This document shows, in pieces, positions 34,920-42,668 of a DNA stretch of 64,000 bases. Both the position numbers and the translations under genes were made by a program. Origin of the DNA: Opitutia bacterium (lineage in GTDB: Bacteria; Verrucomicrobiota; Verrucomicrobiia; Opitutales; Opitutaceae); contig JACRHT010000012.1 of NCBI GenBank assembly GCA_016217545.1, positions 744,001-808,000 of the forward strand. The letters run 5' to 3'. Position 1 is the stretch's first letter, and every line of letters begins with the position of its first letter. The notes under the pieces are model-generated. The model did not search any database and was not told the DNA's origin. It saw only the letters and a list, made by a program, of their open reading frames with translations.

Positions 34920-35086
34920 GTAGGCAGCGTGCTGGCAGCGCCCAACGGATCGTCGCGGCGGAAAATGGCGCGACCAAGGCTGCTGCCTACCTGAACCGTA
35001 AGCTGTAGCCGGGGTCGCTGACCCCGGGAGAAAATATTCGCCGACCAAGACGGCTTCGATCAACCGGGCTCAGCGAGCCCGGCTAC
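34920..35086. repeat. Composite REPIN-like repeat (class A + class B), copy 2
   Basis: Element A (34920-34990) and B (35005-35086) repeat the organisation of copy 1 with the same 14-bp spacer and similar inner sequence. With the REP doublet, the two occupy most of the 448-bp gap between DUF3142 and ppnP. Copies 1 and 2 lie in direct orientation and enclose the two-gene DUF3142/solenoid unit. Confidence 0.9.
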
Positions 35087-35196
35087 AGTTTTGCGAACGG
35101 ACGTTCTTCGGCGCGCGTCTGCGTCGTAGTCTCAACGCGTCCCGCATGACAGGGCGGCGGCTTGTCGCGCGCGAGCGGGTTGCGCACGGTCGCGGC

Positions 35197-35520
35197 ATGG
35201 CTCTCCCCACTGAATTCTCCGGCGTCACGGTCCACACGAAGGCGAACGTCTATTTCGACGGCAAAGTTGTCAGCCACACCGTGCTGCTGCCGGGCGGCGT
35301 GAAGAAGACGCTCGGGCTGATTTATCCGGGCTCGTATCACTTCGGCACCGGCGCGCCGGAGCGCATGGAGATCGTCGCGGGCGCGTGCCGCGTGCAGCTC
35401 GACGGGAGCGCCGAGACCCAAGACTACGCGGCCGGCACCTCCTTCGACGTCCCCGGCAAGTCGGGTTTCACCATCGAGGTGAAGAGCGGGCTCTGCGAAT
35501 ACATCTGCTCGTTCCTCTGA
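35197..35520 (+). CDS. ppnP: Pyrimidine/purine nucleoside phosphorylase
   Basis: The 107-residue cupin-fold protein of the PpnP (YaiE, DUF1255) family phosphorolyses diverse nucleosides to base and ribose-1-phosphate. The sequence [26 protein letters not shown]-type turn [20 protein letters not shown] and the C-terminus [11 protein letters not shown] are typical, and length is normal. An upstream in-frame ATG at 35146 is less likely because the family begins near FSGVTV. It lies about 100 bp before purB in the same direction. Confidence 0.93.
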   Translation: MALPTEFSGVTVHTKANVYFDGKVVSHTVLLPGGVKKTLGLIYPGSYHFGTGAPERMEIVAGACRVQLDGSAETQDYAAGTSFDVPGKSGFTIEVKSGLCEYICSFL

Positions 35521-35616
35521 GCAACGAGCTCGCGCGGTAGGGCTCTCGTGCGCGCTCCACTGACAGGTTTTCCGCTGGCAACGGCGCCCGGCGCTCCGTA
35601 ACCGTTGGCGCCTCCC

Positions 35617-37059
35617 ATGCCCGACGCCGCTTCGCCCTCTTCCGCCGCCATCCCCAATGTCCTCGCCGAGCGCTATGCGTCGCCGGCGATGAAGGAAATT
35701 TGGTCGGCGCACGGTCGCATCCTCATTGAACGCGATTTCTGGATCGCGGTGATGAAGGCGCAGCGCGACCTCGGCGTCGCGATTCCAACCGAGGCGATCC
35801 GGGACTATGAGCGGGTGAAGGGCGACGTGAACCTCGCGCGCATCGCCGAGCGCGAGCGCACGACGCTCCACGACGTGAAGGCGCGTATCGAGGAGTTTTC
35901 CGACCTGGCGAAACGCCAGTTCATCCACCTCGGCCTCACGAGCCGCGACCTCACCGAAAACGTCGAGCAACTCCAAGTGGCCCGCGCGCTGGAACTCGTC
36001 CGCTTCAAGGCCGTCGCCGCGCTCCACCTGCTCGCCACGCGCGCCGCAGAGATGCGCGATGTGATGATCACGGGCCGCACGCACAACGTCCCGGCGCAGC
36101 CCACGACGCTCGGCAAGCGCCTCGCGATGTTCGGTCAGGAGCTGCTCATCGCCCACGCGCGTCTCGAGGAACTCATCGCGCGCTATCCGGTGCGCGGCCT
36201 CAAGGGCGCCGTCGGGACGCAGCTCGACCAGCTCACGCTGCTCGGCGGCGATGCGGCCAAGGTTGACCAACTTGAACAGCGCATCGTGAAGCACCTCGGC
36301 TTCAAGGCCTCGCTCGGCGCCGTCGGGCAGGTTTACCCGCGCTCGCTCGATTTCGACGTGGTCAGCGCGCTGCACCAAGTCGGTGCGGCCGCCGCGAGCT
36401 GCTGCACGACGATCCGCCTCATGGCTGGCGCGGGTCTGCTCACGGAGGGTTTTCAGGAAGGCCAGGTCGGCTCGTCGGCGATGCCGCACAAGGTCAACGC
36501 TCGCAACTGCGAGCGCGTCTGCGGTTTTTCCACGATCCTCAGCGGCTACGTCACGATGACCGCGAACCTCTCCGGCCACCAATGGAACGAAGGCGACGTG
36601 TCGTGCTCCGTCGTGCGCCGCGTGGCGTTGCCGGATGCGTTTTACGCGATCGACGGGTTGTTCGAGACCTATCTGACGATTCTGCGCCAGATGGAGGTTT
36701 TCCCCGCCGCCATCGCGGCCGAGAACGAGCGCAACCTGCCGTTCCTCGCCACGACGACGATCCTGATGGAAGCCGTGAAAAATGGCGCCGGCCGCGAGAC
36801 CGCGCACGAAGCGATCAAGCTCCACGCCCTCGCCGCCGCCAAGGCGCTGCGCTCCGGCGGCAACGCGGATCTGCTTTCGCTGCTCGCCGGCGACAAACGC
36901 GTCGGCCTCGGCAAGAAGAAGCTCCAGGAAATCCTCGCGCAAAGCGAACGCTTCGTCGGCGCGGCGCCGCATCAAGTCGACGAGTTCGTCGCGACCGTGA
37001 AGCCGCTCGCGAAGGCGGCAAAAGGCGCCGCCGACTACCGCCCCGGCAAGTTGCTCTGA
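35617..37059 (+). CDS. purB: Adenylosuccinate lyase
   Basis: The 480-residue enzyme catalyses two steps of purine biosynthesis: cleavage of adenylosuccinate and of SAICAR, with release of fumarate. The aspartase/fumarase superfamily signature GSSAMPHKVNARNCERV is present near residue 290, plus HLGLTSRDLTEN and GRTHNVPAQPTTLG, which carry the catalytic His. A TTG four codons upstream could also start it. Its neighbour ppnP is also in nucleotide metabolism. Confidence 0.96.
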   Translation: MPDAASPSSAAIPNVLAERYASPAMKEIWSAHGRILIERDFWIAVMKAQRDLGVAIPTEAIRDYERVKGDVNLARIAERERTTLHDVKARIEEFSDLAKRQFIHLGLTSRDLTENVEQLQVARALELVRFKAVAALHLLATRAAEMRDVMITGRTHNVPAQPTTLGKRLAMFGQELLIAHARLEELIARYPVRGLKGAVGTQLDQLTLLGGDAAKVDQLEQRIVKHLGFKASLGAVGQVYPRSLDFDVVSALHQVGAAAASCCTTIRLMAGAGLLTEGFQEGQVGSSAMPHKVNARNCERVCGFSTILSGYVTMTANLSGHQWNEGDVSCSVVRRVALPDAFYAIDGLFETYLTILRQMEVFPAAIAAENERNLPFLATTTILMEAVKNGAGRETAHEAIKLHALAAAKALRSGGNADLLSLLAGDKRVGLGKKKLQEILAQSERFVGAAPHQVDEFVATVKPLAKAAKGAADYRPGKLL

Positions 37060-37267
37060 ACGCTGGCGCCGACGCGCTTGCGCAGGGTTCGACGCCGACG
37101 CACTTGCGCCGTGCTTCTGCGCGGCGCGGCACTGTGCGTTTCCCCGAGGCGACCGGGTGTTTTTACTATTTCCCCGGGCCGTGGGAGAATTGGTTTGCCA
37201 GTGCTGGCGGCCCAACCTTTTTTGGACCCTCTTTCCGTTTCTTTAACAGCTTTAACTCCACACACCC

Positions 37268-38518
37268 ATGGCAGAACTCGCAGGCAACTGTCTCATCGGC
37301 CAATCCGGCGGCCCGACCGCGGTCGTTAACGCGACCATCGCCGGCATCGTTTCCGAGGCCCTCAATCACGGCAACATCGAGGAAGTCTACGGCGCGCTCA
37401 ACGGCGTCGCGGGCCTCCTCCAGGAGGATCTTGTCGACCTCGCGGCCGAGTCCCAACAGGCGATCCGCGGCCTGCGTTACACGCCGGGCGCCGCTCTGGG
37501 CAGCTGCCGCACGAAGCTGAAGAAGGACGCCGAAGTCGCCCGCGCGCTCGAGGTCCTCAAGGCGCACAACATCCGTTACTATTTCCACATCGGCGACGGC
37601 GATTCCCAGGAGTCCGCCGCCAAGATCGCCGAAGCCGCCCGCGCCGCGAATTACGACCTCAACGTCATCGGCGTCCCGAAGACGATCGACAACGACGTCC
37701 CGACGACCGACCACTGCCCCGGCTACGGCAGCGCCGCGAAGTTCATCGCCACGACCGTGCGCGAACTCTCGATCGACGCCGACGCCACCGCGCAGAACGA
37801 CATCGTCACCATCGTCGAGGTCATGGGCCGCAACACCGGCTGGCTCGCTGCCGCCGCCACGCTGGCCAAGCGCCGCGATCACCCGAACGACCCGCCGCAC
37901 CTCGTCTACGTGCCGGAAGTCGCGTTCGACGCCGCCAAGTTTGCCGATGACGTCCGCCGCATTCTGAAGCGCGAGAAGCACTGCGTGATCGTCGTGGGCG
38001 AAGGCCTCGTCGACAAGGACGGCAACTACGTCGCCGTCGAGTCCGGCGATGCCACCACCGCCGCGCAGTTCGGCGGCGTGGGCGATCACCTCAAGGAGAT
38101 CGTCGAGTCGCAGGTCGGCGCCAAGGTCCGCCTCACGCGTCTCGGTGTCACCCAGCGCGCCGCTGCGCACCTCGCCTCCAAGACGGACGCCGACGAGGCG
38201 TTCCTCGCCGGCCAGGCTGCGGTCAAGGCCGCCATCGACGGCGAGAGCGAGAAGATGATCACGCTCGTGCGCGGCGACACCGACACCTATACCTGCGAGA
38301 CGGGCCTCGTGGCGTTCGCCGACCTCGTCGGCAACACCAAGAAGCTCCCGCGCGAGTGGATCAACGAAGACGGCGTCAGCCTGAACTTCCAGTTCTACCG
38401 CTACGCCACGCCGCTGATTCAGGGCGAAGTCACGGTGCCGTATGAAAACGGCATCCCGTCCTACATCCGCCTGCACGGCGAGCGCGTCGACAAGCAACTC
38501 GCCGCCTTCGAGGGCTGA
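37268..38518 (+). CDS. pfp: Pyrophosphate-dependent 6-phosphofructokinase
   Basis: The 416-residue phosphofructokinase phosphorylates fructose 6-phosphate to the 1,6-bisphosphate. The glycine-rich loop IGQSGGPTAVVNATIAG begins at residue 10, and the substrate loop IGVPKTIDNDVP is present. The Lys before TIDND and the Asp after GDG in the IGDGDSQES loop are residues associated with pyrophosphate rather than ATP as phosphoryl donor. MGRNTGWLAA is also conserved. The 208-bp upstream gap should hold its promoter, and a strong terminator follows. Confidence 0.93.
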   Translation: MAELAGNCLIGQSGGPTAVVNATIAGIVSEALNHGNIEEVYGALNGVAGLLQEDLVDLAAESQQAIRGLRYTPGAALGSCRTKLKKDAEVARALEVLKAHNIRYYFHIGDGDSQESAAKIAEAARAANYDLNVIGVPKTIDNDVPTTDHCPGYGSAAKFIATTVRELSIDADATAQNDIVTIVEVMGRNTGWLAAAATLAKRRDHPNDPPHLVYVPEVAFDAAKFADDVRRILKREKHCVIVVGEGLVDKDGNYVAVESGDATTAAQFGGVGDHLKEIVESQVGAKVRLTRLGVTQRAAAHLASKTDADEAFLAGQAAVKAAIDGESEKMITLVRGDTDTYTCETGLVAFADLVGNTKKLPREWINEDGVSLNFQFYRYATPLIQGEVTVPYENGIPSYIRLHGERVDKQLAAFEG

Positions 38519-38541
38519 GTCGTCGCCCACGCGAAAATTTC

Positions 38542-38572
38542 GAGCCGGTCGCAAGACCGGCTCTTTTGTTTT
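38542..38572 (+). terminator. Intrinsic terminator after pfp
   Basis: The stem GAGCCGGTC / GACCGGCTC with loop GCAA is followed by TTTTGTTTT, a textbook rho-independent terminator 24 bp past the pfp stop. Confidence 0.93.
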
Positions 38573-38581
38573 CCGGATACG

Positions 38582-38606
38582 AAAAAGGCACCGGCGAACC
38601 GGTGCC
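38582..38606 (-). terminator. Intrinsic terminator after the S9 peptidase gene
   Basis: On the minus strand GGCACCGG / CCGGTGCC is followed by five T residues (A run 38582-38586). It lies on the far side of the REPIN-like element from the peptidase stop codon, so the element is included in the transcript. Confidence 0.8.
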
Positions 38607-38615
38607 TCGGATTGA

Positions 38616-38687
38616 GGTAGGGGCCGTTGCCCTCAACGGCCCTTTTTTGAGCGAGCACGAGGGCGCTTGAGGGCAAGCGCCCCTACC
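38616..38687. repeat. REPIN-like palindromic doublet, class 1, copy 2
   Basis: The 72-bp element starts GGTAGGGGCCGTTGCCC and ends CGCCCCTACC. It is the reverse orientation of the 1456-1545 copy, sharing both terminal hairpins and differing in the central spacer. It lies between the pfp terminator and the S9 peptidase stop codon. Confidence 0.88.
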
Positions 38688-38707
38688 AGAGAGAGCGCGC
38701 GCTGCGC

Positions 38708-40846
38708 TTACGCTTTCGGCGCGGGAGCGGCGGCGTCCTTTTTCTCCTCAGTCTTCTTGTCGGCGTCGAAGTCGGGCTTTTCGAGCGCGGGCTTGCCGCC
38801 GATGTGGCGGCTGAGCCAGCTCTGCATTTCCCAGTGCCAGTAGATCGCGTTCTGCGGTTTCAGCACCCAGTGGTTTTCGTCGGGGAAGACGACGAGGCGC
38901 GACGGCACGCTCATCGCCTGCAGCACGCCGTAGAGTTCGAGGCCGTTGCCGTAGGGGACGCGGTAGTCCATCTCGCCGTGCAGCACGAGCGTCGGGGTCT
39001 TGAAGTTCTTCGCGTAGAACATCGGGTTCTCCTTCTGCAGGCCCTCGACGTTGTCCCACGGCTTGCCGCCCATGACCTCGGGGAAACCGTGCGGGACATC
39101 CGTGGCGTATTGCGCGTAGCTGCTGTTCACACCGGCGTGATCGATGATGGCCTTGAAGCGGTCGGTGTGGCCGAGCACCCACGCGGCCATGTAGCCGCCG
39201 TAGCTCGCGCCGGCGGCGGCGAGCCGCTGCGGGTCGAGGTTCTTGAAGCGGTCGAGCAGGAAGTCGGTCGAACGCATGATGTCCTCGAACGGCATCTCGC
39301 CCCACTGGTTCAGGATGCTGCGGGAAAATTCCTCGCCGAAGCCGGTTGAGCCGTGGCGATTGACCCAAGTGACGACGTAACCGGGCGCGGCGAACACGTG
39401 CGTGTTCCAGCGGTAGCTCCAGCTGTCGCGGCACATCGTGTGCGGGCCGCCGTGCATGAGCTGCACGAGCGGGTATTTCTTCGCGGCGTCGTAGCCGGGC
39501 GGGAACACGAGCCAGCCTTGGATCTCGACGCCGCCCGCCCCGGCGAACGAGTAGCTTTCGACCTTGCCGAGATCGAGCTGCGCCATGAACGCGTCGTTCA
39601 CGTGCGTGAGCTGGCGCGCCTGGCCTGTCGTGGCGTCGAGGACGAAGAGTTCGCCCGGGCGCGAGGTGGTGTCGTTGAGGAAGACGACCGTGCCGCCTCC
39701 GACCCGCACGCTCGACGAGGTGCCGGCGCGATGGACGGCGGCGAAGCCCGAGCCGTCGGCGTTGGCCTTGAAGATCGGCACCACGCCGCGGTCCTCGGCG
39801 ATGAGCCAGAGGATTTTGCCGTCGTGGGAAATTTCCACCTCGTCGATCGAGTAGTCGAGCGCGTCGGTGACCGGCAGGCTCTTGCCGCTGGCGAGATCGT
39901 AGCGCCAGAGTTTCTGGAATTCGCCGGAGTAATACGGCGTCTCCGTGCGGAGGAAGTAGACGCTCCTGCCGTCGGGCGACCACTTGGGCGAGCCGTCGCC
40001 GCCCTTGTTCTCGGGCGTGACGTTCTTCATCTCACCGGAGCCGTCGGTCGGCACGAGGTAGATGTCCTGGTTCAGGAAGTCGCGGTAGGGCGGCGGCGTG
40101 CTGTTGAAATCCAACGCGATGGTCTTGCCGTCGGGCGAGATGTCGAAATGCACCTCGCCGCTGCTGTTGAAGAGCCGGTCGACGTTGGGCGTGAGGTCCT
40201 TGATGGACTTGGTCGCGAGATCGACGAACACGAGGCGGGTCGCGGCGCTGTCGACGAGGTAGTGGTCGAAGTAGCGATACTGGCGGTTCTCGGTGACCTT
40301 CGCGGTCATCTTCGAGTCCTTGCGGCGCTTCAGCTCCTTCTTCATCGCAGCGAGGTCGTCCTTGCCGAGCTTGCCGGCGAGTTCGGGGATCACCGTCGTC
40401 GCCACCACGATGCCGCTGCCGTCGGGCATCCACTTGGGGTTCGAGATGGAGCCGGGCAATTCGAGGACCTTCTCCGCCTCACCGCCGCCAAAGGGGATCA
40501 CGTAGAGCGACGCGGCCTCGTCGTCGCCGCGCTTCGACGTGAAGGCGATGCGCGTGCCGTCCGGGCTCCACACCGGCGAACCGTCACCGGCGGCAGCCGT
40601 GGTCAGGCGTCGCACGGCGCCGCTCGCCACGTCGACCGCCCACAGGTTGCTCGTGGGCTTGTTCTTTTCGATCGACCATTCCTGTTGCGAGAACACGACG
40701 GTCTTGCCGTCGGGCGAGAGGGCGGGACTGCCGAGGCGTTTGATGGCCCAGAGGTCCTGCGGCGTGATCGGGCGCTTGTCGGCCGCGATTGCGGCCACAG
40801 CGAGCACCACGGTGACGAACAACGCGACAACGCGAGGGGTTTTCAT
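38708..40846 (-). CDS. Exported S9-family prolyl-oligopeptidase-like peptidase
   Basis: The 712-residue protein has a signal peptide (ending AIAA, residue 21). The N-terminal half is a beta-propeller of PD40/WD40-like blades (SPDGKTVVFSQQEW, WSPDGTRIAFTSKRGDD, WSPDGRSVYFLRTE). The C-terminal alpha/beta hydrolase domain has Ser in GASYGGYMAAWV and His in FPDENHWV. It likely digests peptides in the periplasm or outside. No gene to either side is obviously functionally linked. Confidence 0.92.
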   Translation of the reverse strand: MKTPRVVALFVTVVLAVAAIAADKRPITPQDLWAIKRLGSPALSPDGKTVVFSQQEWSIEKNKPTSNLWAVDVASGAVRRLTTAAAGDGSPVWSPDGTRIAFTSKRGDDEAASLYVIPFGGGEAEKVLELPGSISNPKWMPDGSGIVVATTVIPELAGKLGKDDLAAMKKELKRRKDSKMTAKVTENRQYRYFDHYLVDSAATRLVFVDLATKSIKDLTPNVDRLFNSSGEVHFDISPDGKTIALDFNSTPPPYRDFLNQDIYLVPTDGSGEMKNVTPENKGGDGSPKWSPDGRSVYFLRTETPYYSGEFQKLWRYDLASGKSLPVTDALDYSIDEVEISHDGKILWLIAEDRGVVPIFKANADGSGFAAVHRAGTSSSVRVGGGTVVFLNDTTSRPGELFVLDATTGQARQLTHVNDAFMAQLDLGKVESYSFAGAGGVEIQGWLVFPPGYDAAKKYPLVQLMHGGPHTMCRDSWSYRWNTHVFAAPGYVVTWVNRHGSTGFGEEFSRSILNQWGEMPFEDIMRSTDFLLDRFKNLDPQRLAAAGASYGGYMAAWVLGHTDRFKAIIDHAGVNSSYAQYATDVPHGFPEVMGGKPWDNVEGLQKENPMFYAKNFKTPTLVLHGEMDYRVPYGNGLELYGVLQAMSVPSRLVVFPDENHWVLKPQNAIYWHWEMQSWLSRHIGGKPALEKPDFDADKKTEEKKDAAAPAPKA

Positions 40847-40939
40847 TCTGGCGCGAGCAAACCGAAGCCCGCGCGCGAGTCAAAGCCGTGTCCGCCCGAT
40901 GCGACGAACGACGCGTCCGCCTCCGCGAAAAGGGCAAAT

Positions 40940-41707
40940 TCAGCGATACTCGATCCAGTCGGCCGACGAATACTGCTCGATCAGCCCAGCGACCTCGTCC
41001 TCGTTCAGCTCCGGCCACGGCGTCTCCGCCGCTGCGGCGGCGAGCGCTCGCCCGAGCGCGGCGACGAAACGCGCGCCGAAATCGTCCCAATCGAGCACGC
41101 CGACGCTGCTCTTCTCGATCGAGCCCTGGAAGAGCAGGCCGTGCTTGTTCCGCTTCTGCGCGGCGCCGGCGACCTTGGCACCGGTGGTGGAGTTCACGAC
41201 ATCGAACAACTCCGCGCGCTGGAAACACACGCCTGTGGGTGGAGCGGCTTGACCACAAGACGCTCCGTCGCCGAACGCGTTGGGGTCAACGCGTTCCACC
41301 CCGGGCTCGCACACGGCTTTCAATTCCACCGGCTGGCCGAGCGCAACGAGGGTCTCCGTGAGGCATTCGTGGACCACGCGGTAGGACTGCGTGGCGCGCG
41401 CCTCCTCGAGCGGATGGCCGCGCGGGATCACGAGCGCGTAGGTCCAGTCGTTGCGATGATCGACGATGCCGCCGCCGGTCGGGCGACGGCAGAGATCGAC
41501 CGGCAAATCGGCGGCGAGTTTCTCGCGCACGAAGGCGATTTTCTGGCTGAAACCGAAGGTGAACGCCGGACCGCGCCACTCGTAGTGGCGGAACCGCGCC
41601 GCCGTCGCGTCCGGGTAGCGCTGCAGGAGCAGGAAATCGATCGCCATGTTCTCGGCGGCGCCCGCGGTGCGGACAGGCAGGACGTGAAGGGGCGAAACGA
41701 TGCTCAT
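40940..41707 (-). CDS. Lipoyl/octanoyl protein ligase family protein (LplA/LipM-like)
   Basis: The 255-residue protein of the biotin/lipoyl attachment fold contains RRPTGGGIVDH (residues about 75-85) and VAGAAQKRNKHGLLFQGSI, with the catalytic Lys, plus TGVCFQRAELFDVV carrying a Cys where LipM-type transferases have their nucleophile. It could attach lipoate or move an octanoyl group to lipoyl-dependent enzymes. An insertion of about 21 residues just before the Cys coincides with a palindromic repeat (41238-41300), so the active-site loop is locally altered. The extended frame to 41746 is rejected because MSIVSP fits the fold. Confidence 0.82.
   Translation of the reverse strand: MSIVSPLHVLPVRTAGAAENMAIDFLLLQRYPDATAARFRHYEWRGPAFTFGFSQKIAFVREKLAADLPVDLCRRPTGGGIVDHRNDWTYALVIPRGHPLEEARATQSYRVVHECLTETLVALGQPVELKAVCEPGVERVDPNAFGDGASCGQAAPPTGVCFQRAELFDVVNSTTGAKVAGAAQKRNKHGLLFQGSIEKSSVGVLDWDDFGARFVAALGRALAAAAAETPWPELNEDEVAGLIEQYSSADWIEYR
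41238..41300. repeat. 63-bp in-frame palindromic repeat inside the ligase gene
   Basis: The outer arms GGTGGAGCGGCTTGACC (41238-41254) and GGTCAACGCGTTCCACC (41284-41300) pair at 14 of 17 positions. The element is 63 bp, exactly 21 codons, and adds the residues around VERVDPNAFGDGASCGQAAP to the ligase without breaking the frame. Confidence 0.65.
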
Positions 41708-41753
41708 GGACTGACCACGTTTAGGCGTCGTCGCGCGCGTGTCCAATCGACGT

Positions 41754-42668
41754 TTAGCCCTGGCCGAAGCCGCGCCACCACGGCGGCAACACCAGTCGCG
41801 CGACGGCCGCCGCGAAACGCTCGGGTTTCACCCGCAGTTCCCGATCGAGCGGCGCCAGATCGAGCGTGAGGTCGCGCGGACGAGTCGCCGTGAACTGCGG
41901 CATCGACGCGCGCGGGGCGGACGAAATCCACTCCGGCGGAAAATTGAAATGCGCGCAGATCGCGCGGCCCATTTCCCAGCGCGAGACCGGCTCCGCGCCG
42001 GTCCAATGCAGCACGCCCGCGAGATCGGGGCGCGCGGCGAGTTCGAGCAGCGCGGCGGCGACGCTTTCGGCGCTGCACGCGGCGCGGATCTCGTCGGTGA
42101 AGAGCGCCATGGTTCGGCCAGCGGCCCACGCTTCGAGGAATTTTTCGTGCACGCTGCGCCGGCCGCCGAGGCTGTTGCCGAACATCAGCGGCACGCGCAC
42201 GACCGCCGCACGCGGGTCGGCGGCGAGCACGCGTTGCTCCGACTCGAGCTTCTGCCGGCCGTAGCGGTGGAGCGGATTGACGGGTGACGCGATGGAGTAG
42301 GGCGGGTTCGCGCCGTCGAAGACCTGCTCGGTCGAGACGTGCACGCAACGCGCGGCGATCTCTCGCGCGACTTGGGCGAGTGCGGCCGGCAGGTCGACGT
42401 TCACGCGCTGCGCGAGTTCTGGCTTGGCGTCGCAGGCGGCGGGTTCCGCGACGGCGGCGCAGTTCACGATGACATTGGGCCGCACCTCGCGGGCGAGCGC
42501 GGCGACGGCGTCAGGATGCGAGAGATCGAGCGAAACCTGCCGCGCGACGCCGGGCACGGCGGCGGACCAGCGGCCGACGACGCCGATCACTTCGGCGCCT
42601 TGCGCGTTGGCGGCGCGAGCGACGGCGGCGCCGAGCAACCCAGACGCGCCCGTCAACAGCAGCTTCAT
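41754..42668 (-). CDS. RmlD-like NAD(P)-dependent sugar reductase/epimerase
   Basis: The 304-residue extended SDR has LLLTGASGLLGAAV at its N-terminus, NCAAVAEPAACDAKPE, the catalytic HRYGRQKLESE (Tyr and Lys) and the family FDGANPPYSIASPVNPLHRYG segment. It matches dTDP-4-dehydrorhamnose reductase (RmlD). No rmlA/B/C genes are here, so another sugar-nucleotide or small ketone substrate is possible. Its start overlaps the stop of the hybrid kinase (ATGA), implying co-translation with that sensor protein, an unusual pairing. Confidence 0.87.
   Translation of the reverse strand: MKLLLTGASGLLGAAVARAANAQGAEVIGVVGRWSAAVPGVARQVSLDLSHPDAVAALAREVRPNVIVNCAAVAEPAACDAKPELAQRVNVDLPAALAQVAREIAARCVHVSTEQVFDGANPPYSIASPVNPLHRYGRQKLESEQRVLAADPRAAVVRVPLMFGNSLGGRRSVHEKFLEAWAAGRTMALFTDEIRAACSAESVAAALLELAARPDLAGVLHWTGAEPVSRWEMGRAICAHFNFPPEWISSAPRASMPQFTATRPRDLTLDLAPLDRELRVKPERFAAAVARLVLPPWWRGFGQG

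Noticed and set aside
39353-41869. 838-residue plus-strand frame
   Set aside because: Antisense to the S9 peptidase and lipoyl-type ligase; no recognisable domain.
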